From an uncultured Duncaniella sp. (lineage in GTDB: Bacteria; Bacteroidota; Bacteroidia; Bacteroidales; Muribaculaceae), in contig CAJTMJ010000010.1 of assembly GCA_910577335.1 (NCBI GenBank), positions 1-64,000 of the forward strand: a stretch of DNA of 64,000 nt, read 5' to 3'. The position numbers and the translations under genes are program-made. This document shows positions 25,050 to 32,370 of the stretch, piece by piece; the first letter of the stretch is position 1, and each line of letters begins with the position of its first letter. A model generated the notes under the pieces. That model searched no databases. It was not told where the DNA came from and saw only the letters and a program-made list of their open reading frames with translations.

Positions 25050-25796
25050 ATGATATCGAGAACTCTCCCCCAAATAACTCCGGGAATAATCACCGGAGTA
25101 AACCTTACCCTGTCTACTGCAATGGCGTGGGGAACCTGTGCCAAATTTGATTTGGGATTGCAATGGAGTCTGCTGCTCGTCCCTGCCTATTTTGCATTCT
25201 GGAAGCTATTTTATGCCGGATGTAATAGACTTAGTGAGCGCGTAGTCAATGCTTTTGATAAGACTCATAGCGATTTTATTATGCGCAAACAGCAGGAAGC
25301 GGTAGAAGAAGCCCTCAAAAATGTTGAGCCGACAGTCATAGTCAAGGAGCCAGATTACGAAGACGCAATCAAATTTCACGACCATTATGTTGCAGAAACC
25401 AGTATAGTAAGAGAACAACTGGCCCGAGAGGGTGCCGAGAAGCTTGACAAAATTCTCTCGTATACTAAGGAGACATTTATGCGCCTGAATTTTTCTCAAA
25501 CCGAAGTCGCTCAGATTTTGGATTGTGTGAGATACTTTGTCAGCCATAAGGATGTACTCAATGTGGACGCCATGAAAATATCAAAGAAGCCTGAAGTGAC
25601 TCAAGCCTCTTTGAAAAATTTTGCATGGAACATCGCGTTCCAATACAACATTGATGGCGACACCACGGCAACCTTTGTCAAAGCTACTTTCGGCGAGTGG
25701 TTCGCCAATACAGAACTCTCATCAATCAAAAAGACGCTTCGCAACACCCGTGGTGCCCATGCTGTCGAGGTTGATGAGAAGATTCTGAAAGACTGA
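25050..25796 (+). CDS. Membrane-anchored hypothetical protein of the mobile element
   Basis: The 248-residue product starts at ATG 25050; a TTG three codons earlier is possible. Two hydrophobic segments lie near residues 10-30 and 38-57 (WSLLLVPAYFAFWKLFYAGC). A charged, mostly helical cytoplasmic part of about 190 residues follows, with coiled-coil potential near 75-120. I do not recognise the family. The gene is convergent with the MobV relaxase gene, with only four bases between the two stops, and is preceded by a possible promoter. Conserved placement beside int and mob would suggest a maintenance or mobilization-accessory role, but that is inference. Confidence 0.65.
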   Translation: MISRTLPQITPGIITGVNLTLSTAMAWGTCAKFDLGLQWSLLLVPAYFAFWKLFYAGCNRLSERVVNAFDKTHSDFIMRKQQEAVEEALKNVEPTVIVKEPDYEDAIKFHDHYVAETSIVREQLAREGAEKLDKILSYTKETFMRLNFSQTEVAQILDCVRYFVSHKDVLNVDAMKISKKPEVTQASLKNFAWNIAFQYNIDGDTTATFVKATFGEWFANTELSSIKKTLRNTRGAHAVEVDEKILKD

Positions 25797-25800
25797 AAAG

Positions 25801-27198
25801 CTATCTCCTACCTTTGGATTTCGGTCTTCGGAATTTTTCCTTGTCATTGTTGTTCCAAGGCAAATCGGAAGATGAACCACCTGCGCCGGTGCCGACATGC
25901 GGTGTCGGAATTCCTCCGGCTGCGGTCTGGAGTGCAACAGCAAGAAGGCTGTGTTGGGATTCATCGACCTGCTCCCAAGGCTCAAACAGTTCGTTGACCA
26001 ATTCATGAAGAGTGATCGCGCCCCTGTCGTACTTTTCGAGAAGACTCTGTGGCAGATTGTAAGAGGTGTTCTTGAACTCGTTGCCATGAAACAGTGTCGT
26101 GATGGACAGACTGGGGTACATACGGTTGGGAATCCAGCCGCTGACAAGCTCTGCTCCAGATGAAAGACGGTATCGTTCGGGATATGCCAGGCGGTGCAGC
26201 TTTTTCGCCCGGTTGTGTTCGGCATTATAACGGCTCTCCCATTCGGCAGCTCGTTTGGTCGCCGCATCGATTTCCTTCTGGTAAGAGTTGTGTTCACGGA
26301 GCGAATCGGCTTTCAGATCATCATACCGTTTCTGCATGTCGGAGAGCTGCCTTTGTAATGCGGTAATCTGTCTGTCCCTGTCTGCAACTTCCTTCTCCAG
26401 TTTCGGCAGTTCCCCGGTTCCGAGCCACGACAGGATACGGTTCTTGCCGTCCTTCGCTCCTTTCTCGACCTTCTCCTTTTCGGCTGCAAGTTTCTCAATT
26501 TCGGCGTTCAGTTTTTCGATGTCTGACTGAAGTTCAAGTGCTTGCTGACGGTTGTATTGCTGTTGCGTCTGATGTCTGGCACCACTCGCCACGACACCGC
26601 GTTTCAATCCGAATCCGGCCATTGCCTGCGCGTATGCGTCCTGATATTGACGGAGCTTGCCGCGTGTCATCAGCTCATTGGCGCATAGTCTCGGTGCCGG
26701 GGTCTTCTCCTTGTATTTCTGCTCGCCCTCGCGCTTACGGCGTGTGCGTGGTGCCGTTACAATGGGGACAACCGTTGCATGAAGGTGGGGGGTCTTCTCA
26801 TCCATGTGGAGCACGCATGACACAAGATTATCCTTGCCGAAGGTGTCGTGCAGCCATTTGATATTGGATCGGCACCAGTCATCAAGGCGATCGGAATTTA
26901 CAAGAGCCATCATCTGCTCATGTGTACCTGTCAGAAGTACACGGACGGCACGGGTCTGGTTCTTGCCGACTTTCCGCTTAAGTCCGGCTGTTTCAATACG
27001 GTGTTGAATCGCCTGAGTACGGTTGTGAACGCCGTCAGGGAAGGCGATAAGCTCGCGGTTGAGGTGTGTCCTGCTCTCGTCGGCGTTGTCGGGGATGTGC
27101 GGTTTGCCCTCGGCGGTCTTGCGCTCGATGTGGCAGGACATCCCCGAATCGTTGCCTGCGCCACGCTCCAGATGGCACACTGCATATTGTGTTGTCAT
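25801..27198 (-). CDS. mobV: MobV/Pre-family relaxase
   Basis: This 465-residue plasmid-recombination/mobilization protein has the family's N-terminal region (YAVCHLERGAGNDSG) and the metal-binding histidine motif HMDEKTPHLHATVVP near residue 147, which defines motif III of MobV relaxases. After about residue 215 a long Lys/Glu-rich coiled coil extends to about 330, and a tail with low-complexity Gly follows. The enzyme nicks oriT and attaches to the 5' end, which lets a conjugative element mobilize this island. The candidate oriT lies directly upstream (27224-27340), as in other MobV systems. Confidence 0.92.
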   Translation of the reverse strand: MTTQYAVCHLERGAGNDSGMSCHIERKTAEGKPHIPDNADESRTHLNRELIAFPDGVHNRTQAIQHRIETAGLKRKVGKNQTRAVRVLLTGTHEQMMALVNSDRLDDWCRSNIKWLHDTFGKDNLVSCVLHMDEKTPHLHATVVPIVTAPRTRRKREGEQKYKEKTPAPRLCANELMTRGKLRQYQDAYAQAMAGFGLKRGVVASGARHQTQQQYNRQQALELQSDIEKLNAEIEKLAAEKEKVEKGAKDGKNRILSWLGTGELPKLEKEVADRDRQITALQRQLSDMQKRYDDLKADSLREHNSYQKEIDAATKRAAEWESRYNAEHNRAKKLHRLAYPERYRLSSGAELVSGWIPNRMYPSLSITTLFHGNEFKNTSYNLPQSLLEKYDRGAITLHELVNELFEPWEQVDESQHSLLAVALQTAAGGIPTPHVGTGAGGSSSDLPWNNNDKEKFRRPKSKGRR

Positions 27199-27223
27199 TT
27201 ACTCTTGAATTAAAATGGTTATG

Positions 27224-27340
27224 ATAAAATTCCGTATCAATCGCAACGGAGAGCCGGGAGGTGGCTCGGTGACTGATGGCTTTTTCGGGAGAGGTCGGAG
27301 ACTTCGGCTGAAAATGCCATAATAAGCTACGGAATTTTAT
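27224..27340. other. Candidate oriT upstream of mobV
   Basis: The 180-base gap upstream of mobV holds a perfect 13-bp inverted repeat (ATAAAATTCCGTA at 27224-27236 and its complement at 27328-27340). It encloses a GC-rich core with a smaller hairpin, GAGCC (27251-27255) pairing with GGCTC (27263-27267). The composition differs sharply from the flanks. Position next to a MobV relaxase and the repeat structure fit an origin of transfer. The nick site is not identified. Confidence 0.55.
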
Positions 27341-27377
27341 TACTAAAATCCTCCCTATATTCAGCAAGCTGACAGGC

Positions 27378-28346
27378 TTAGTCGGCAGCTCCTACAATGG
27401 GGTTATTCCGGCTTGCCGCATCCAAGAGGAAGTCGGCTATATCAAGTTTGGCGGCTCTGTGCTCCGGTGTTGCCATGTCAGATATGGCAGTCACAATCCC
27501 GACAGTCGGAGTAATCGCACGGAGCATTGTCAATTTGTCTCGCCAACGTTCTTCGGCGTCAAGGTCAGGCACGAGCCACACTTCCCTTCCTTTCAATACT
27601 TGTGAAGCCGTCTGATTGAGGCATCCGCAACATCCGCCACTCGCCAGCCAAAGGTACTGCGGATAATAATGAGAGGCGATTATGGCTGACTTCTCGGATT
27701 CCACTATCATGACCTTTGAGCCGGGGTGAACCGAAAGCAAGTGTTCGCCGAAGAAGCATTGCACAAGGTTGAAGTCATCGGGATTGTCAACCATTGATTT
27801 CAAACGGTGCACCCACATGAAGTTTACCAATCCATCTTCCTTTATGCGGTGTCCGTCGTTGCCGTATCGCATTATCTTTCCTGTGCGGATACACCCGTTG
27901 ACATCCACTTGCCAGAAGACTGTCGCATCGTTCATCCGAGTGGTTGCACCGACATTATATAATCGGAACAGACGCATGGTTTCGTCATTATCCCATAGTG
28001 AGCTGAGAAATCGGAACAGAGCCGAAGACTGACTGCGATTCATGGATTCAACCATCCGGCTGCGCTCTACGAATGACGGCTTAGAGGTCTGCCCATTGAT
28101 GCGCAAACTCACCGGTCGATAGGATGTAACATTATTGAGCCAGAGATGGTTCCGGAAATAGGCGGATGGTGTATAGTGATATCCGCATTTGAATATCCGG
28201 TCACATTTGCCTACATGATCGGCAAGAAACATCCCGGTCTGTGTGTCGACATAGCGCACCAGTTTCCTCGGACGCCCGCAGGCAGGACATGTAACTTTGA
28301 TACGAGGACGGGAGTTATCAAGCCGGTATCGGTAATCATTGGTCAT
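27378..28346 (-). CDS. Zinc-finger TOPRIM protein (primase-like, DUF6371 type)
   Basis: I start this gene at ATG 28346, which has an AAAGG ribosome-site-like stretch before it and gives the family start MTNDYRYRLD. An ATG 18 codons upstream is possible. The 322-residue product has a CPACGRPRK-type zinc finger with later CDRIFKCGYH, resembling a CHC2-like finger. A C-terminal TOPRIM fold follows: glutamate in VMIVESEKSAI near residue 225 and the DxD-like VPDLDAEERW near 272. Such proteins prime or assist replication of Bacteroides mobilizable elements after transfer. It lies 66 bases downstream of the RepA-like ATPase gene and is presumably co-transcribed with it. Confidence 0.8.
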   Translation of the reverse strand: MTNDYRYRLDNSRPRIKVTCPACGRPRKLVRYVDTQTGMFLADHVGKCDRIFKCGYHYTPSAYFRNHLWLNNVTSYRPVSLRINGQTSKPSFVERSRMVESMNRSQSSALFRFLSSLWDNDETMRLFRLYNVGATTRMNDATVFWQVDVNGCIRTGKIMRYGNDGHRIKEDGLVNFMWVHRLKSMVDNPDDFNLVQCFFGEHLLSVHPGSKVMIVESEKSAIIASHYYPQYLWLASGGCCGCLNQTASQVLKGREVWLVPDLDAEERWRDKLTMLRAITPTVGIVTAISDMATPEHRAAKLDIADFLLDAASRNNPIVGAAD

Positions 28347-28412
28347 AGCCCTTTGAATTTTGGTTGGGTGAGGTGTCGTGTATATATAGGCCCGCTTCAT
28401 CCAACTAACTTT

Positions 28413-29546
28413 TCAATAGTAAAAATCCTGAAGGTAGCGGTAAGGATTGCCTTTCTTCTTGCCCTTGTCCACCTGCTCGATCATCCGCTTATTCTTCAGA
28501 AAGGTTATCAGAATCTTGAGCTTGTAGTCGCTGAGTTCGATGTCCTCGTCGGCGTATGCGTCACGGAGCGCGTCCATCAGTTCTCCATGTCGGAGCAATG
28601 TATCCGGATTTGGGAACGCTGAATCGAGAGCACTGCGGTGAGTGTCTTCGGTTATGTCATGGTACGGGTCCCATGCCTCGTTACCTTTGGCTTCGGGTGT
28701 CGGCACATAGTCCTTGATGAGTTCGGGCAAAGCCTCGGAGTTAATCCGAAAGGCAAACGAAGGGAAAGAGACATCTCGGATATAGACCGCCTCGACAGTG
28801 CTGATGGCATCATCGTTCTTGTCTTTCTCGACACGGAGAACAGTTTCGGACTTGTTGTTGATTTCGGTTCCGATGTGTCCTCGTGCGTTCTCATCACTCT
28901 TGTTCTGGTGAATGATGGTGTGGATGTGTAGATTGTATTCTTCCGTCCACTTCATCAGAAAGTTGACTATAAGGGTCGCTTCACGGGGATTGTTGATGTC
29001 AAGCATCAGATCGCGGATGCCGTCGATGATAACCAGTCCGACCGCCTGTGTATTGCGTATCTTATGGTCAATCATACCGATGCGGTCTTCAACGGAATAC
29101 TTGCGCAGGGCGAAATACTTTATCCTCTCGTTGATTTCCTGATTGCTCCTGTGGGTCAGTCGTGCGATACGCTTGAACACCCGAAAGGCATGATATTTGC
29201 TCTGCTCGGTGTCGAAGTATAGGATACCGTTCTGGTCCGACGGCATATTGCCACGATAATTCAGAATCGTGGAATTGGTCATGGCCGCTGCCGTCATTGC
29301 CGACACATTGAAAGTCTTCTTGCCTTTTGGTTTACCGATCGAGGCACTGAAATTGCCGAAGGTACAAGCCGGCGAATCGCCTATATAAATGGCAACCGGC
29401 GGAGGTGGCACCTCCTTGTCGATGTCGAGCTGTGCCTCATTGCATAACCTTTCGTAACGCACAACCGCTGCGTCAGGTGTCTGCAGCCCTGCTCCGTTCT
29501 CTACTTCGGCGATGAAACCGCCGAGCGGGTCTTGCATGGAGGTCAT
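28413..29546 (-). CDS. RepA-like AAA ATPase / replicative helicase
   Basis: This 377-residue protein resembles the RepA/DnaB-type hexameric helicase loaders found in Bacteroides mobilizable elements. The Walker A is a variant, GKPKGKKTF near residue 72, and the second acidic motif is LVIIDGIRDLML near 170. A RecA-like sensor HTIIHQNKSDENARGHIG follows. A C-terminal winged-helix-like tail is possible. It would unwind or help replicate the element's DNA. The start overlaps the stop of the upstream HTH gene by four bases (ATGA), and the TOPRIM gene follows, so the three form a replication operon. Confidence 0.8.
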   Translation of the reverse strand: MTSMQDPLGGFIAEVENGAGLQTPDAAVVRYERLCNEAQLDIDKEVPPPPVAIYIGDSPACTFGNFSASIGKPKGKKTFNVSAMTAAAMTNSTILNYRGNMPSDQNGILYFDTEQSKYHAFRVFKRIARLTHRSNQEINERIKYFALRKYSVEDRIGMIDHKIRNTQAVGLVIIDGIRDLMLDINNPREATLIVNFLMKWTEEYNLHIHTIIHQNKSDENARGHIGTEINNKSETVLRVEKDKNDDAISTVEAVYIRDVSFPSFAFRINSEALPELIKDYVPTPEAKGNEAWDPYHDITEDTHRSALDSAFPNPDTLLRHGELMDALRDAYADEDIELSDYKLKILITFLKNKRMIEQVDKGKKKGNPYRYLQDFYY

Positions 29547-29902
29547 AGTTTACGCTCCTTTCTGCCGGCGCAAAATGCTTCGGCATCAGCCTCGATTTCA
29601 CGGATTGATTTGAGCTGTTCTCCAATCAGCCACTTGTCTATCTCCGACTTTAGGAACATGATGCGCTTCCCCTTCTTGTGGAATGGTATAAGATGTGCGC
29701 TCGTCCAGCCATAGACAGTCTGCGTTGCCGGGCGCGTCGGGAGATATGCGCACAGCTCCTTAATCCCCATCCACACATCCTTGCCGGATGTCGAAGTATC
29801 GCCGAGCGATTCAAGTTTGCGGTCAAGCTCTTCAACTTTTTCAATCAGATATGCCAGAGCCTTGGGCATATCCTCGAATTTGATAGTGGTTCTTTCGACC
29901 AT
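29543..29902 (-). CDS. Small HTH DNA-binding protein of the replication operon
   Basis: This 119-residue protein has an N-terminal coiled coil (LAYLIEKVEELDRKLESL) and an excisionase-type helix-turn-helix (IKELCAYLPTRPATQTVYGW near 47-66, then KKGKRIMFLKSEIDKWL). It is the first gene of the minus-strand replication operon and overlaps the next gene by four bases. Comparable proteins act as regulators or replication-initiation accessory factors in mobilizable elements. The 393-base gap upstream (29903-30295) is AT-rich, carries the divergent promoter at 30247-30254 and no gene that I can see. Confidence 0.75.
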   Translation of the reverse strand: MVERTTIKFEDMPKALAYLIEKVEELDRKLESLGDTSTSGKDVWMGIKELCAYLPTRPATQTVYGWTSAHLIPFHKKGKRIMFLKSEIDKWLIGEQLKSIREIEADAEAFCAGRKERKL

Positions 29903-30224
29903 TATAAAAGGGATTTGCGTTGCGCCTCAATATCGAAGCGTTCTGCAAAAGAATAGCAAAAACCAATGGTGATTCAATGCTGATTCCACCCATACCCGCA
30001 ATCATAATCAAATCATAAACATTGATAACAATACATAGCTATCACTCAGTAGTTTGCTAAATAAAACTTCTTTTGTTTATAATTGTCTATTAAGATAAAG
30101 ATACCCTATATTTATGGTGCCAATCATAACTATCCATAACAGAAAACCATTTGATTTACTTATTATGCATCCGAGAGGATATGCAATTGTTGCCGATTAG
30201 ACTGCGATTATTCTAAATTCTCGA

Positions 30225-30254
30225 TTGTCATTCCAAAGATTATTATTACCTTTG
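30225..30254 (+). promoter_or_regulatory. Promoter of the defence gene cluster
   Basis: TTG (30225-30227), 19 bases, then TACCTTTG (30247-30254): an ideal Bacteroidota promoter. Transcription would begin about 30261 and read into the XRE regulator. Confidence 0.75.
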
Positions 30255-30274
30255 CGTTAAACATCAATGTATTG

Positions 30275-30295
30275 TATTCAGTAAGCAAGTGAATA
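30275..30295. promoter_or_regulatory. Operator-like palindrome abutting the regulator start codon
   Basis: TATTCA-N9-TGAATA is a perfect dyad that ends immediately before the ATG of the XRE gene and lies just downstream of the predicted transcription start. It is well placed for autorepression by that protein. Confidence 0.5.
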
Positions 30296-30505
30296 ATGGA
30301 ATCACAGAAGATAAACAGGATAAAAATTGCATTAGTTGAGAATGGTAAAACGGGTAAATGGCTTGCCGAGCAAGTCGGTAAAAATGAAGCTACGGTTTCA
30401 CGATGGTGTTCCAACAAAATGCAACCTTCTCTTGATACGCTTGTGAGGATTTCAGAATTACTTGACATTGATGTTAAAGATTTAATTGTAAGCAATAAAG
30501 CATAG
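30296..30505 (+). CDS. XRE-family regulator (controller-like)
   Basis: This 69-residue single-domain Cro/C1 helix-turn-helix protein contains GKTGKWLAEQVGKNEATVSR near residues 18-37 and DTLVRISELLDIDVKDLI near 48-65. Size and position match controller (C) proteins that delay restriction-enzyme expression, though this is also the size of general XRE regulators. It has an excellent promoter and a palindrome directly at the start codon. It is the first gene of the cluster. A 20-codon mini-ORF starts 3 bases after its stop and overlaps the next gene. Confidence 0.85.
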   Translation: MESQKINRIKIALVENGKTGKWLAEQVGKNEATVSRWCSNKMQPSLDTLVRISELLDIDVKDLIVSNKA

Positions 30506-30507
30506 TC

Positions 30508-30570
30508 ATGGAAAAGAAAGAAAATCAATTATTAAATTCAAACCAATCACTATATTGGATAACTATATGA
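30508..30570 (+). CDS. 20-codon mini-ORF coupled to the next gene
   Basis: ATG 30508 opens a 20-residue frame (MEKKENQLLNSNQSLYWITI) whose stop overlaps the ATG of the membrane protein gene (ATGA at 30567-30570). It may only couple translation from the XRE gene to the next one. A functional peptide is not supported. Confidence 0.35.
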   Translation: MEKKENQLLNSNQSLYWITI

Positions 30571-31337
30571 AGATATTAAAGTCAAAAATATTTATTGGTT
30601 TGTGTCTAATATTTTTGGCACTTCCGTTTATTATAAATTTTCTATCATGCCTTCCTGCGCCTTTTGAGTCTTGGAAGCAACCGTCTAATTGGACTACATT
30701 TTGGGGACAATATCTTAGTGGATTTGCAGCATTTGCAATGTTATATGTTGCATGGAGAACACTGATGACAACCAAAGAAACCAATCGACCCTATATAGTT
30801 GTCGATATAGTTGATATGGGCTATTCTCGTGTTTTTATCAGATGTCGTAACCTCGGACATTCCATAGCAACTAACATAAAAATTACACTTGATAATGCTT
30901 TCATCGAGCAAATAAAGATAACAAAGGTAAGAGAATCTATTGAATCTATAAATAAAACCACTCCTTTTGTCTTGGAACCCAACGGTGAAAAGGTGTGGGA
31001 AATATTTTTAATACCGGGAATGCAATTAGACTCTTTTCATCAAGTTTGGGGAGAAAATGCGAAATATCCTTTTAAGGGAGAATATATTCTCAAAAATGAT
31101 TGGGAAACAAATGAAAATCTATTTAAAACCAAGGTTTTAAAATGTGACATAACATATAATAACGAATACACGGAAAGCTGTGAAATAGATTATAATAATA
31201 TCCTTGATGGAATATCAACAGATGGGAAATTAGCTAATGGTTTTTTCTCAATTGTTATGAGTCTATCTCATATCCAAAACGAACTTAGAGAAATAAAAAC
31301 AGCGTTAAGTGCAGAACATGATAAAAAACACTCATAA
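30567..31337 (+). CDS. Two-TM membrane protein in the restriction cluster
   Basis: The 256-residue product begins at ATG 30567; a TTG four codons upstream is weaker. Two membrane helices lie at about 7-26 (IFIGLCLIFLALPFIINFL) and 43-63 (TFWGQYLSGFAAFAMLYVAW), joined by a short loop. A soluble domain of about 190 residues follows, opening with beta strands (YIVVDIVDMGYSRVFIRCRN, then LGHSIATNIKITLD) like a small immunoglobulin-like fold. Membrane proteins with this FWGxYL second helix are common in AT-rich islands, but I cannot name the function. It ends three bases before the next gene and lies in the same frame, separated by one stop codon. Confidence 0.7.
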   Translation: MKILKSKIFIGLCLIFLALPFIINFLSCLPAPFESWKQPSNWTTFWGQYLSGFAAFAMLYVAWRTLMTTKETNRPYIVVDIVDMGYSRVFIRCRNLGHSIATNIKITLDNAFIEQIKITKVRESIESINKTTPFVLEPNGEKVWEIFLIPGMQLDSFHQVWGENAKYPFKGEYILKNDWETNENLFKTKVLKCDITYNNEYTESCEIDYNNILDGISTDGKLANGFFSIVMSLSHIQNELREIKTALSAEHDKKHS

Positions 31338-31340
31338 AGC

Positions 31341-32369
31341 TTGAATACTCTTATCGACATACAGGAAAATGAAATCTTCGAGCTGTCGCCCGAACTACTC
31401 AATACGTTGCTTAAAGACCATACTCTAAGCACCGATACTGAGCAGGTCAACATTTTTTGGGCTACCGACAACTATGCTGACAGAGGGAAGGGTTATCAAT
31501 ACGGCGACCAAATCAAGATTGAAGCTATCACCGGAGCCAACGGCAACGTAATCGTGCCGCGTGCCGTAAAATCACGCGAGCAGCAACAACAGCGCAGTCG
31601 TGAGATGGCTGAGGTATTCACACCTTCGTGGATATGCAACAAGCAGAATAATCTTGTTGATAATGCCTGGTTTGGCCGCGAGGGAGTTTTCAATACCGAA
31701 GTTGACAATCCCGATGGTTCCCATTCGTGGATTGTTAATTCAGAGCCGGTCGTTTTCCCGGATGGTAAAACTTGGCGTGACTATGTCAATGAAAACCGCC
31801 TCGAAATTACTTGCGGCGAGGCTCCATACCTTGTAAGCCGATACGACACCGTAACAGGTGAGCCTATTCCGCTGGAACGTCGCATAGGTCTTCTCGACCG
31901 CAAACTTCGCATTGTCGGTGAGAATACCGAAACAGCAACCGACTGGCTGAAAGCAGCGCAAGCCGCATTTATGAGTACTTACGGATATGAATGGCAAGGT
32001 GATAACCTGATACTCGCACGAGAAGCATTGCTATACACCTTTATCGATTATTTCCATGTTAAGTTTGGGAAAGATCCATTGCTAAAATCCTTAAAGTTTA
32101 TTGCAGAAATCATATCTTGGAACATCTGGCAGATGGATGGTCTCAAAGGGGTAATACCTGATAGTTGCATTAAATTACCTAAATTAAAGAATGAGCCACC
32201 ATCGCTTTTCAGTTCTGAGGATTTAGGAGTGCCAGAAGAACCGACTTTATTTGATTGCCCTGGATGCAAGAATAAAGATATTCACTCTCACACAGGTAAG
32301 TACGCAATAATTAAAGACTGGAAAGAGGACAAAGTTCTAACCTTTGTTTCTCTGATTAAACGAAAGTAA
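31341..32369 (+). CDS. Restriction-modification companion protein (methyltransferase-fragment-like)
   Basis: This 342-residue protein begins at TTG 31341, because a stop at 31335 blocks anything upstream. It belongs to a family usually labelled 'restriction endonuclease subunit M', found beside large helicase-methyltransferases in Bacteroidota. It has the MAEVFTPSW segment near residue 90 that normally precedes the SAM-binding motif of N6-adenine methyltransferases. No motif I or NPPY follows, so it is probably not catalytic. The last 40 residues hold a CPGC plus HSH putative zinc site. A role in target recognition or complex assembly with the 1323-residue protein, which starts one base after its stop, is inferred. 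Confidence 0.75.
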   Translation: MNTLIDIQENEIFELSPELLNTLLKDHTLSTDTEQVNIFWATDNYADRGKGYQYGDQIKIEAITGANGNVIVPRAVKSREQQQQRSREMAEVFTPSWICNKQNNLVDNAWFGREGVFNTEVDNPDGSHSWIVNSEPVVFPDGKTWRDYVNENRLEITCGEAPYLVSRYDTVTGEPIPLERRIGLLDRKLRIVGENTETATDWLKAAQAAFMSTYGYEWQGDNLILAREALLYTFIDYFHVKFGKDPLLKSLKFIAEIISWNIWQMDGLKGVIPDSCIKLPKLKNEPPSLFSSEDLGVPEEPTLFDCPGCKNKDIHSHTGKYAIIKDWKEDKVLTFVSLIKRK

Positions 32370-32370
32370 T

